Positions 54,849-64,000 of a DNA stretch of 64,000 nt are shown here, piece after piece. Under the pieces are notes generated by a model that saw only the letters and a program-made list of their open reading frames with translations, had not been told where the DNA came from and made no database searches. Location of the stretch: the NCBI GenBank assembly GCA_036365145.1, contig JAEOAD010000035.1, positions 3,311,001-3,375,000 on the forward strand, written 5' to 3'. Both the position numbers and the translations under genes were made by a program. Positions within the stretch are counted from its first letter, which is position 1. Every line of letters starts with the position of its first letter. Origin of the DNA: Orientallactaga sibirica. Its lineage: Eukaryota; Chordata; Mammalia; Rodentia; Dipodidae.

Positions 54849-55014
54849 GCCGGGCGTGGTGGCACATGCCTTTAACCCCAGCACTTGGGAGGCAAAGGTA
54901 GGAGGATTGCTGTGAATTCAAGGCCATCCTGAGACTACATAGTGAATTCCAGGTCAGCCTGGGCTACAGTGAGACACTACCTTGAAAAACCAAAAAAAAA
55001 AAAAAAAAAGAAGA
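54849..55014 (+). mobile_element. B1 SINE
   Basis: GCCGGGCGTGGTGGCACATG to A19. TTTCATATTTTTA repeats on both sides. An old reversed B1-like unit follows at 55025. Confidence 0.95.
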
Positions 55015-55024
55015 AGTCTTTCAT

Positions 55025-55165
55025 ATTTTTAGACAGAGTCTCATGTAGACTAGGCTCACCTCCCATGAGATGCACAGCCAAGGCCGGCCTGGAATTCCTG
55101 ACCCTCCTCCCTCCACCTCTTCAGTACTGGATCTACAGCCATTTGCTGCTATGCTTGGCTTTAGA
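55025..55165 (-). mobile_element. Old B1/PB1-like remnant
   Basis: TAGACAGAGTCTCATGTAG, GGCCGGCCTGGAATTCCTG and CTATGCTTGGC in reverse B1 order, heavily diverged. Confidence 0.65.
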
Positions 55166-55249
55166 AGCATTTCTTTAGGGTTTGGAGAGTTGCTGAACCA
55201 AAGAATATAAGAATACATCTTTTGAGATCAAAAGATTCACATTCCCTAT

Positions 55250-55900
55250 CAGCTGCTATACAAATCTTAGACATTTTCAATTATCTTAATTATTTACCAC
55301 CCTGATAGGCCAAAATTGGTACAACTAGTTTAATTTGTATTTTCAGATGATAATACATTTAGATATCATCTTATTACTCATCTATAATTTTCTACCAATT
55401 TCCTCTCCATCTTTTGCCTATTTTTTAAAAACTGGGCTATTTGGGGGCTGGGAAAATAGCTCAGTGGATAAAATGCTTATGACACAAGCATGAGTACCTG
55501 AGCTCAGAACTCCAGCATCCATGCAAGAAAAGAAAAAGCAGAAAGCAGGACCCTGGGGCATGTGTCTGTAGTTCCAGCCATGTCCATGGGCAGGAAAGGA
55601 GGGCAGTCGGGACAGTCTGCTAGAAGCTTGGGTGGCAGCTAGTCTGATGAAAATGACACGTGAGACCCTACCTCATAGGAGGTGGAAGGCAATAATGGTC
55701 ACCAAAGAGTTGTCGTCTGATCTCCACATGTGCACCATGGTATGTACATGCATCCCCATACACATGTATGAACTCACACCCACAACACACACCTGAAGTA
55801 AAAATATGCTATTTCTCATCTCCTCATTAATATGTAAGGATTTAATATCTGCTCAATACTAGTAGTCCTTAAATATGCTATAATGTTTTCTCTCTGTCAT
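55250..55900 (-). mobile_element. Ancient L1 fragment split by a B4
   Basis: 55250-55445 (CACCCTGATAGGCC, AGTTTAATTTGTATTTTCAG) and 55800-55900 (GGATTTAATATCTGCTC) follow a reversed L1M ORF2 region. The B4 at 55446-55798 interrupts it. Confidence 0.6.
55446..55798 (+). mobile_element. B4/RSINE1 SINE nested in L1
   Basis: GGGGCTGGGAAAATAGCTCAG, GTGTCTGTAGTTCCAGCC, GAGACCCTACCTCATAGG, TGATCTCCACATGTGC. GCTATTT flanks it on both sides. Confidence 0.8.
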
Positions 55901-56067
55901 GGAACTTAACCTGAGTTTTGATATTTTTGCCTGCAGTAAAGTCTCTAATTGGTCTTATCTATCCCTGTTTTCCTTTATGAATTTTTTTGTCTTCCTCCAA
56001 GTAGACTCCCTTCTGTTTTCAGGGCTTATAGGTATTTATATTTTCACATTTAGATCCTGCGTAGAGA

Positions 56068-56345
56068 GAAAACCTGTGACATTTGGCTTTCTGAGTGTGG
56101 CCTCTTTCATTTGACATCATGATCTCCAGCCCCATCCATTTCCCACATGAACAGATGATATAATAAATGGCATGAAGTTTCCTCTTGACGGGGAAAAGGG
56201 GGTCAGCAGGAGGGGGATGGGGAGAAAAGAGGACAGTGAGAAGGTGAACGTGAGCAAAGCACAATGGTGCCCATGTGTGAGAATGTCACCATGAAATCTG
56301 CCATTTTGGACACTAACCTACAAAAATAATTTAAAACCAGAAAAG
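56068..56345. mobile_element. LINE-1 3' end with 5' inversion
   Basis: 56068-56165 is the ORF2 end on the minus strand (AGAGAAAACCTGTGAC, GATCTCCAGCCCCATCC). 56185-56345 is the G-rich 3'UTR and terminus on the plus strand (GAGAATGTCACCATGAAATC). The orientation flips within one short L1. Confidence 0.65.
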
Positions 56346-56561
56346 ATGCAGCAAGGTCATCTCTGTTAACCCCTCAGACTTAACAAAACTCAGTCATGTG
56401 GCTTTTTATTATTTATCGCTGTTCAAAGAGACCCGGTAAATAACACCATTTTTCTTCACCTGAATCCTGAACTAAGAGAAGTTCAAAGACTAAGATGATG
56501 GAGGTCAAAAACCCCCTTCTGTAACTAACATAGTGGTATTTTAGGGTGTTTTGGTTTTTTT

Positions 56562-56850
56562 TAACTTTTCATTTATTATTATTATTTTTTTTTTGGAGAG
56601 AGACACACAGAGCGAGACAGAGAGAAAGACAGAGAGGAAGACAGAGATGGGTGCGGCAGCAGTCTCTCAGCTGCTGCAAACCAAATCCAGATGCGTGCGC
56701 CCCCTTGTGGTCAAGTGCGGCATTGCGCCCTTGCGTCACTTTGCATCTGGCTAAACGTGGGACCTGGAGATTGGAACCGCTGGAGATTGGAACCAGTGTT
56801 CTTAGGCTTAGGAGGCAGGCAGCTGAACCCCTAAGCCAACTCTCCAGCCC
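56562..56850 (-). mobile_element. DIP-B SINE with a 16-bp internal duplication
   Basis: GGTGCGGCAGCAGTCTCTC, GCCCCCTTGTGGTCAAGTG, TGCGCCCTTGCGTCAC. TGGAGATTGGAACC occurs twice near 56765-56795. TAGGGTGT flanks it. Confidence 0.95.
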
Positions 56851-57010
56851 TAGGGTGTGTTTTATATCCCTGAACAAGTGACTCTCTTATTCAGAACACC
56901 AGAAGTCTATGGAATTACCCAGTTACATGTTATCAGTGAACTGGGTCAAGTCTGTCCCTATGAAATTTATAGCAAGCTAAGCAGATGCTCTGTGGTCAGA
57001 GGGCCAATTC

Positions 57011-57013
<3 letters not shown>

Positions 57014-57054
<41 letters not shown>
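57014..57054. repeat. (GT)n microsatellite
   Basis: About 20 GT units, followed by TG-rich decay to 57140 that merges into the next B4. Confidence 0.95.
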
Positions 57055-57055
<1 letters not shown>

Positions 57056-57059
57056 ATGT

Positions 57060-57573
57060 TCATATGTGTGAGTGCACATCTGTATGTGTGTGTGTGATGT
57101 ATGTGTGAATGTATGTTCATATGTGTGTGAATGCACACATAGGGGGCAGAGGTTGACATGGGGGCAGAGGTTGACATCAGGTATTTTTCAGTCATTTTTC
57201 ACTTTGCTTCCTTTTAAAAATCGTTTAATTTATTTGCAGAGAAATGAGAATGAGGCATGCCAGGGCCTAATGCTGTTGCAAATGCACTCCAGATGCATGC
57301 ACTGCTTTGTGTATCTGGCTTTACAAGCCCAGGACATCAGGCTTTGCAAGCAAGCACCTTTAATCATTGAGCCATCTCCCAGCCCCACCTTGCCTTTTGA
57401 GACTGTCTTGGACTGAATTGAGAGCTCATTAATGAGGCTAGATAGCTATTCAGTAGGCCTAGACACCTTCCTTTTTTATGCTTCCCCAGTGCTGGGATAA
57501 CAGGCACACATTGTCTTGCCTGGTTTTACATGGGAACTGGGGACCTTAACCACTGGGACATCTCCCTAACCCC
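57060..57573 (-). mobile_element. B4 SINE split by a DIP
   Basis: 57060-57204 has the TG-rich part and a direct repeat of GGGGGCAGAGGTTGACAT. 57387-57573 has CCCAGTGCTGGGATAACAGG and GGGACATCTCCCTAACCCCC. The DIP lies between. Confidence 0.7.
57205..57386 (-). mobile_element. DIP-type SINE nested in B4
   Basis: GCATGCCAGGGCCTAATGC, CAGGCTTTGCAAGCAAGC, GAGCCATCTCCCAGCCCC. Diverged and shortened in the CT/GA tract. Confidence 0.85.
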
Positions 57574-57589
57574 CAGGGGACCTATTCTT

Positions 57590-58215
57590 CCTTTGACCTG
57601 CAATTGCGGCAAAAATTGACCATATTACTAATTTGACAATCCCGTCCAACCCAGTGCCACCATAGAACAAGGGCTCTACTCCACTTAGATTAAAAGGCTT
57701 CCATAGTGACCACACAGAGGTCACATATGTGTGCTCCCACTCCCAACAGCCAACACCCACATCTTGTTTGAAGGCCTCTCTCAGACAGCTGTCACCTGCT
57801 TCTCTCGCCAGCACAGATCCCAAGAGGCACTTGGAAACCTACAGGCATCCCCTGATTCCCCACTAAGATGCCTCGTACCGCATCAGCACGGATGGGAGGT
57901 GAACATACTCCAGTTCCCTCGACTCTGGTCAGGACTTGGTGTCCAAAGTTCCCCTGCACAACTGAGCCAGATTGACCCCACATGGGGTTTTCCTCCTGGC
58001 CCCAAAACTCTTTTACCCACATTCTCATCTGGACAGCCTAAGCTAATGTACAAACATATTCTGCTATTGTGTAGCACTTTTCTCTCATTTTCAATAGTTT
58101 TCTTATGTTTGATTGTTCGTTGTGGTGAAGTTTTCCATGGGTACATGATCTGAGTTCTGACACAGAGGAGTTCTCAAACTTGTTCGTGTTCCTCATGGTA
58201 TAATTCGACATATGG
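57590..58215. other. Unique DNA
   Basis: No recognised repeat. A 140-codon open frame (57731-58153) has overlapping open frames on the opposite strand and no recognisable domain. Not annotated as a gene. Confidence 0.45.
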
Positions 58216-58319
58216 TATGGACTAGGATTTATATATATATATAATTGCCTTCTCTTTTGATTTTTTAAAGAACTGACATTAGCTGGACGGAAACTACTGA
58301 GAAAACTCAGTGTTTGGAG

Positions 58320-58740
58320 AATATGCATATTTATCATGCAAATGGTATGCACAGTCATAGAAACTTAAGGTTATTTTATGAATAAAAATCTGTTATACAC
58401 AGTTATAAAGATTTTAGAAGAAAATTAAGTTGATAGGAATATTATATGAAATTTTTATATAGGACTGAAAAGGCATTCTCTTAGAGACATTTTAGTGTTC
58501 AAAGTTGCATTTGAGAATTGTTAACTAGTAAATAATTAAAATGCTGTCAGAATGGATTCAAGGCCAATTAGTTTAGATGCAGATTTTAAAAATTGTAAGA
58601 AACCCATGGCTGCCAACAAGGACAATTAATATGCTTTTATTTGCATGCTGAAATAATTCAGTGTGGGTCCCAAGATGTACATTTTCTAAAGCATAGTAAT
58701 TTAGCTTTCATGCTCAAACTGAAAATGTGATTCTAACAAT
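58320..58740. promoter_or_regulatory. Candidate conserved non-coding element
   Basis: AT-rich, repeat-free sequence dense in homeodomain and octamer-like words (AATAATTAAAATG, ACAATTAATATGC, TTTATTTGCATGC, GAAATAATTC). This texture is common in vertebrate developmental enhancers. The call is inference; conservation has not been checked. Confidence 0.3.
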
Positions 58741-59105
58741 AAATGGACTCAATAACAGAGACGGAGGTGAACAGCGGCACAGTAATGGCTTCTGGAATTG
58801 GTACATGCCTTCTTACATCTCCGACAAAGCTGACAGCTCTTTGACCCTGGTTACTGGACCTGTGATGGTGGAGGGGCTTGCTGCCTCTCTTACCTCAACG
58901 CCTAGTGTGCTTTTCTCCAAGATTTACTGTTATACTCCTGCTCTGCTTAGTCCTGCCACTCTCAATTCTGTACATCAACAATAGAGATTTCTGTAGTTAT
59001 ATCTTCAGCAGCTCCAAAGACCCATGCCGTAAAAGGACCCATCTCCAACATGCTGCTATGGGGATCTTGCGGAACGTTTAAATGGTGGACCTAATGGGAG
59101 ATTTT
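58741..59105. other. Unique DNA
   Basis: An 85-codon open frame (58727-58984) is not recognised. No gene. Confidence 0.45.
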
Positions 59106-59640
59106 TTTAAGCAAAGGGGATTGTAGGAGCCTGCTGTCTTTCTTCCCGGCCATGAGGTTAAGAGATTTTGCTCCTCCACCATGTTTGATGAGCTGTCCCA
59201 CCACAAGGCCAGCTGACCTTGGATTGAAACTTCTAACACTATGATGCAAAATACATCTTTCCGGGGCTGGAGAGATGGCTTAGCGGCTAAGGCGCCTGCC
59301 TGCTAAGCCTAAGAATGCTGGTTCCAATCTCCAGCGGTTCCAATCTCCAGGTCTTACATTTAGCCAGATGCAAAGTGAGGCAAGGGTGCAATGCCACACT
59401 TGAACACAAGGGGGCCCACGCATCTGGATTTCGTTCACAGCAGCTGAGAGACTGCTGGCGCGCCCATTTCTGTCCCCTCTCCCTCTCTGTCTATCTCTCT
59501 CTGTCTCTCTCTTTAAAAATAAAATAAAAAAATAATTAAAAAATTTTTAAAAAAACGTCTTTCCGCTTTATAAGTTGACTACAGTAGCTTGAAGCCAACA
59601 ACACAGGATGAATTTCATGCTTGTTGCAAAATATCCCAGT
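59106..59640 (+). mobile_element. Rodent repeat end split by a DIP-B
   Basis: 59106-59262 (CTTGGATTGAAACTTC, GATGCAAAATACATC) and 59557-59600 (CGTCTTTCCGC, TAAGTTGACTAC) resemble the 3' end of a rodent repeat with AAACCTTTCC-type ends. Confidence 0.4.
59263..59556 (+). mobile_element. DIP-B SINE
   Basis: GGGGCTGGAGAGATGGCTTAG, GGCAAGGGTGCAATGCC, GAGAGACTGCTGGCGCGCC. A 17-bp GGTTCCAATCTCCAG duplication lies near 59320-59350. Flanked by ACATCTTTCC and ACGTCTTTCC. Confidence 0.95.
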
Positions 59641-59656
59641 ACTTAGAAAAATAGCC

Positions 59657-59688
<32 letters not shown>

Positions 59689-59823
59689 CTCGAGGTAGGG
59701 TCTCACTCTAGCTCAGGCTGGCCTGGAATTCAGTAGTCTCAGGGTGGCCTTGAACTCACAGCAATCCTCCTACCTCTGCCTCCTGAGTGCTGGGATTAAA
59801 GGTGTGTGCCACCACGCCTGGCT
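59657..59823 (-). mobile_element. B1 SINE
   Basis: T31, CTCGAGGTAGGGTCTC to CACCACGCCTGGC, with a short deletion in TTCA..GTAGTC. ATAGCCAGTT is duplicated. Confidence 0.96.
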
Positions 59824-59934
59824 TATAGCCAGTTATTTTTATGGTGAAAATTTTACTCCCTGAAAATATATTTGGTTATTAAAAACCCTTTTCCTACTAG
59901 TAATGTTATTAATACTAGTAATTAATAATTTTTA

Positions 59935-60155
59935 AATATTTAATTTAATTAATTTATTTATTTGACAGAGAAAGAGGAAGAGAGACAGAGAGAGAGAAGG
60001 AGAGAATGGGTGCACCAGGGCCTCCAGCCATGGCAAATGAACTCCAGACACATGTGCCCCCTTGCGCATTTGGCTAACATGGGTCCTGGGGAATCAAACC
60101 TGGGTCCTTTGGCTTTGCAGGCAAATGCCTTAACTGCTAAGCCATCCCTCCAGCC
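59935..60155 (-). mobile_element. DIP-type SINE
   Basis: TTTATT tail, GGTGCACCAGGGCCTCCAG, CCATCCCTCCAGCC. TAATTAATAATTTT and TAATTGATAATTTT flank it. Confidence 0.95.
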
Positions 60156-60379
60156 TGTAATTGATAATTTTAATTATTATAATTAGATTACTTGTATTTA
60201 AAAATAATAACCAAATATCCAATCATATACTTAATAAAGTCTGTAACTTTTGATTATGAAATTAATCCAAAGACCAAAGGGATATTTAAATTTCTTTATT
60301 TTAACATCTAAGCAAGTTGTACGCAAATATATAGCCAAAAAAATAAAAAAGAAAACACTTAAAAGCTTTACATACTTTT

Positions 60380-60602
60380 TTTCAAGATTTTATTTTTATT
60401 TATTTATTTATTAGAGACAGAGAGAGGGAAAGACAGAGAGGGAGAGTGAGAATGGGCATGCCAGGGCCTCTAGCCACTGCAAACGAACTCCAGATGCATG
60501 CAGCCCCTTGTGCATATGGCTTACGTGGGACCTGGAGAATCAAACCAGAATCCTTAGGCTTTGCAGGCAAGTGCCTTAACCAGTAAGCCATCTCTCCAGC
60601 CC
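60380..60602 (-). mobile_element. DIP-type SINE
   Basis: TTTATT tail, GGCATGCCAGGGCCTCTAGC, CCATCTCTCCAGCCC. CTTTACATAC is duplicated exactly. Confidence 0.96.
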
Positions 60603-60741
60603 TTTACATACATTTTGAAACTGGAAAATTAGAGATTTTTAATTGAAAATGTATTGATTACATAGACACCAAAATGTTCTAAACTGAAATATTCAAGCCT
60701 AAAGAAATACATTGATTTTTATGAAATTGAGGTTAATATTT

Positions 60742-60955
60742 TAATATTTAAAATGTGTATGTATTTATTTGTAAAAGAGAGAGAGAAAAGGAGAGAAAGA
60801 AAAAGACTATGGGAGTGACAGGGCCTCTTGCTTCTGAAAATGAACTCTAGACACATGTACCACATTGTGCATCTGGCTTACATGGGAACTGGTGAATCAA
60901 ACCAGGACAGGCGGGTTCTACCGGCAAGTACCTACTGAGCCCTCTCCCCAGGCCC
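60742..60955 (-). mobile_element. DIP-type SINE, old copy
   Basis: GA-rich tract, GTGACAGGGCCTCTTGC and GAGCCCTCTCCCCAGGCCC. Diverged from the younger copies. Confidence 0.85.
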
Positions 60956-61824
60956 TTAAGTCTTAATTTATACTATAGCCTGTGCACTACCTTTTGTTGT
61001 TTACTCAATTTCCCTGCAGCACATCTAGAATACTAGTATTCCATGAAAACACCAACTTCCTGAAGTGGGACTATTTCATTGGTCACTCAAGACATTCAAA
61101 TTTTGGTTTCTTTACCCAGTGGAGGCTGTGTGGTGGCCGTCTCTCTCAAGGTCACATGAAAGCAGTCTGGTCAGCTAGCTGTCCACATGGTTTTCCAGCT
61201 TGAAGAAAGCATCTTTCTCAGAGCCACATACATTTGGTTTGGTCTCAGAACTGAAAAGTTCAAAATGAGGAAGATCAAGAGACTTTTATTTTTCTCTCTT
61301 TGTGGTAGGTGACTATCAAGGTCACTATTTGCAACTGAGGTTATGACATAAAAGGAATCTATTTCCCTTCAACCATCTCAATCTAACTTCTTTCTTTGCC
61401 CCAAGGACACCCTTGCCATTACCAAAGCACATGTGGAAAGCGTCAATCAGCCTCCTCCCGTACATCCTGTCCCATGTCCCATTTGTAACAATGATGAAGT
61501 CTCACAGGATTCAGCTTTTGGTCTGTACTCCATTTTGACAAATCACTCAAAAGGCTTCCAGAGATAATAATCTCCCCTGAGAAAACAAATTCCTCACCTC
61601 ATTGCTTTCTTCTAAAACTGAAAGTGCATCGCAACGGTTTGGCTGATGTCTTTTCCTAACTCCATCTTTAAGACTTAGCAAATATATTATTAACAGAAAC
61701 ACATTTGGCATTTGTTTTCATGTTGACACCGTGCCTGCGCTCAATTCTCCCCCCCCCTTGTTTTCCTTCCCTTCTTACGTTCCTTCTTTCCCTTCCTTCC
61801 TTCCTTTCTCCCGTTCCCACCCTT
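60956..61824. other. Unique DNA
   Basis: No recognised repeat until a CT-rich run at 61745-61815. No credible gene. Confidence 0.5.
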
Positions 61825-61915
61825 TTGGTGACAGAGAGCTCTACGTTGCCCAGGCTGGCCTTGAACTCCTGGTTTCAAACAGTCCTTTGATTCCAACTCC
61901 TAAATAGTTGAAGGG
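61825..61915 (-). mobile_element. Old B1/PB1-like remnant
   Basis: GTTGCCCAGGCTGGCC, TTGAACTCCTGGTTTC in reverse B1 order. Confidence 0.65.
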
Positions 61916-62104
61916 CAGTCTCACGCCCTTTTGCTCCATTGCAGTGTGCTAACTCGCTTCTGCTCCAGGATGGGATGTGAGGCACGCACAGGTTAGGTGT
62001 AGACAGGGCAATCAAACCTACCAAGGTAGTTCAGTATTTCATTGTCTCAACAGATGACCATGTCTCTAGTAACCTGTTGGACACTATGATAGTTTGCTTA
62101 AATG

Positions 62105-62245
62105 TTTTGTTTTATTTTCAGATAAGGTATCACTCACTATGTCATGTCACTGGCTGGTCTCAAACTATATATTCTCCTGTCTTAGTCTTCAAAGTGTTGG
62201 AATTAGAGGCACATACCACCATGTCTAACACTCACTCAGAATTTT
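62105..62245 (-). mobile_element. Old B1/PB1-like remnant
   Basis: TCAGATAAGGTATCACTC, GGTCTCAAACTATATATTC, GTGTTGGAATTAGAGGCAC. Confidence 0.65.
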
Positions 62246-62249
62246 TTTA

Positions 62250-62507
62250 ATTTATTTTTTATTTTTATTTATTTTTATTTTTGGAGATAGACAGAGAGAG
62301 GTAGAGAGGGAGAGGGAGACAGATGGGCGCGCCAGCAGTCTCTCAGCTGCTGTGAAAGAAATCCAGATGGGTGTGCCCCTTGTGGGCAAGTGTGGCATTG
62401 CACCCTTGCGTCACTTTGCATCTGGCTAAACGTGGGACCTGGAGATTGGAACTGGGTTCTTAGGCTTAGCAGGCAGGCACCTTAACTGCTAAGCCATCTC
62501 TCCAGGC
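62250..62507 (-). mobile_element. DIP-B SINE
   Basis: GGGCGCGCCAGCAGTCTCTC, GTGGGCAAGTGTGGCATTGC, CCTTGCGTCACTTTGC, CCATCTCTCCAGGCCC. Close to the DIP-B consensus. Confidence 0.96.
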
Positions 62508-62521
62508 CCCCTTTTTTTTTG

Positions 62522-62602
62522 CTGAGGACTGGGGACATAGTTCAGAGGAGCTTACTGATCATGTGTGAGGCTCTGGGTTCAACCCCTAGAACTGGAAAAC
62601 AT
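62522..62602 (+). mobile_element. ID SINE
   Basis: GCTGAGGACTGGGGACATAG, CATGTGTGAGGCTCTGGG, TTCAACCCCTAGAACTGG match the ID core. Confidence 0.75.
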
Positions 62603-62889
62603 AAGGAAATCAGATGTGGTGTTGTTGGGAAAGACAAAGACACTATCAATTACTCCATTATCTTTCAACATGACAAGAAGTTGTCTCTACAGTGCTCGCT
62701 AGCAAAGAAAAAAATCTCTCAAATGTCATCAGAGAAAAATTAGCTCTATCAAACTGTGACCCCATCACAGCAAGAAGTAGAAATGAGCACACAGCTTCTC
62801 ATCCCCAAATAATAATATCTCTCATCATGGCTTATTTACGTGTCTACTTTAGGGCCGGGCATGAATCAGCTCACAGAAACTCACTCAGC

Positions 62890-63032
62890 TCTCACAGAAT
62901 GAATCCACCATGAGGTGGATTCTGTTTTCATCCCCACTTACTGCAGATGCTGAGATACACACAGTTAAGTAATTTATCTAAAACGATGCAGCTGGCCAGT
63001 GGCACAGTCAGGATTTGACCACTTGGTATGAC
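62890..63032 (-). mobile_element. MIR SINE remnant
   Basis: CATGAGGTGGATTCTG, TTTCATCCCCACTTACTG, GTTAAGTAATTTATC and AGTCAGGATTTGACC are a clear reversed MIR. Confidence 0.75.
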
Positions 63033-63395
63033 TGCTGTTGACACTCGTTGCAAGATCACCAGTGATGGATAATAAAGACAGTCACCCATTGCTTTGTGTG
63101 TTTGTTCCAGTAACGTTATGTGGTCCAAGCAGCAGGATCCATGCTTCAACTCGCCCCACAGGTCATCATCAGTTCATTTTCCAAGTGTTGCATCCTTGGT
63201 CTTCCCTTACTGAGAGATGGAGACTACTAGGAGGGTTTAGGAATCTACTGTCAGAACTATCCTTCCTAGTTGGAAAGCCAAAGCTTTAAGAGGGAAGGCC
63301 TGGAGACTTCCAAAGTAAGATCACAAATTAGAAGATACCTCCTGTGACAGTGTGAAAAAGAGTCAGGGTAACAAATGGGCATATATATATATAGT
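63033..63395. other. Unique DNA
   Basis: No known repeat or gene; a short (TA)n lies near 63383. Confidence 0.5.
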
Positions 63396-63608
63396 GTTTA
63401 TTTAGTTATTAGAGAGAGAGAGAGACAGATAGACAGAGATAGAGAGAGAGACAGAGAATGGGCACACCAGGGCCTCCAGCCACTGCAAACAAACTCCAGA
63501 CATATGTGCCACCTTGTGCATCTGGCTTATGTGGGTTCTGGAGGATTGAACCTGAGTTCTTTGGCTTTGCAGGCAAGTGCCTTAACCACTAAGCCATGTC
63601 TCCAACCC
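63396..63608 (-). mobile_element. DIP-type SINE
   Basis: GA/GATA-rich tract, GGGCACACCAGGGCCTCCAG and GCCATGTCTCCAACCC. Confidence 0.93.
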
Positions 63609-63614
63609 GATGTT

Positions 63615-64000
63615 TTGTTCCACTGTAAAGAAGAAAAATAAATCATGTCATTTGTAGGGAAATGGAAGGAATTAGAGATCATTTTGTTAAGTGAAATAGG
63701 TCCGATTCAGGAAGATCAATGTTGCATGATTTTTCCCCTCATATGTGGCATCTAGGTTTCACATATATCCACATATATAGTATTTTCATGTTATATATGA
63801 TATGAAAGTAGAAGTGCAACTATCATGAAGCCCATGCTTTTGTACAATGGGAATAAATGCTAGTTAAGATGAACTAACACCTGTCGCTGGAGCTTGGAGG
63901 GTAAGAAGAGAACTTGCAGCACTCACTACACTTCGTCTATGTCTCCTGACTTAAAAACAGTATTTCATTGTTACTCAGGGCTGCATTTTGCATGATAGGA
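63615..64000 (+). mobile_element. LINE-1 ORF2 end and 3'UTR, runs off the window
   Basis: AATCATGTCATTTGTAGGG, GAATTAGAGATCATTTTG, GATTCAGGAAGATCAATG, TTGCATGATTTTTCCCC follow the end of rodent L1 ORF2. A 3'UTR-like sequence continues to the window edge. 5'-truncated. Confidence 0.75.

Noticed and set aside
57590..58215. Possible endogenous-retrovirus segment
   Set aside because: No LTR ends, primer-binding site or pol-like motifs could be recognised; left as unique DNA.

Overview
This window looks like gene-poor rodent nuclear DNA, most probably from a jerboa (family Dipodidae, Jaculus-like). The dominant young repeat is a tRNA-derived SINE of the B2 superfamily. It starts near GGGCTGGAGAGATGGCTTAG, has a B-box-like GGTTCGATTCC, then a body reading CCAGATGCACAAGG..GCATGCATCTGGAGTT, a CT-rich stretch and an AAATAAAT tail. 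I equate it with the DIP SINE described from jerboas; that name comes from memory of the literature, not from a search. I count about 37 copies. There are about 17 7SL-derived B1 copies, several older B4/RSINE1 (ID-B1 chimera) copies, a few ID copies, rodent LINE-1 3' ends, and ancient mammalian MIR, L2, L1M and MER5 remnants. I found no convincing protein-coding gene, tRNA, rRNA or CpG island. The longest open frames (175, 156 and 142 codons) resemble no protein I know and are compatible with chance or repeat content.

Layout. 1-6.3 kb holds a 2.08-kb tandem duplication (about 99% identical copies), with a DIP element just outside each end; its right breakpoint lies inside an old L2. 6.3-12 kb is mixed unique and MIR sequence with a URR1-like element, an inverted B1 pair and B4 copies. 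12-20.5 kb has DIP and B4 elements, two of the B4 copies disrupted by younger SINEs. 20.5-30 kb is comparatively repeat-poor with candidate conserved non-coding sequence (21.2-21.5 kb), LINE-1 3' ends and B1s. 30-41 kb alternates unique DNA with DIP, B1, L2 and MER5. 41.9-43.1 kb is an ancient L1 interrupted three times. 44-53.7 kb contains microsatellites, a minisatellite grown inside a B4, a long LINE-1 3' end and several copies of one rodent repeat. 54-64 kb has an L1 with a 5' inversion, an AT-rich candidate conserved element (58.3-58.7 kb), a run of minus-strand DIP copies and a LINE-1 3' end running off the window.

The main content is a readable insertion history. Target-site duplications and nesting order many insertions: L2/L1M/MIR, then B4, then DIP and B1. 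I did not find a new gene system. The best leads are the recent tandem duplication, a DIP subfamily with an extra internal block, repeated SINE insertion into the same target, and two candidate conserved non-coding elements.
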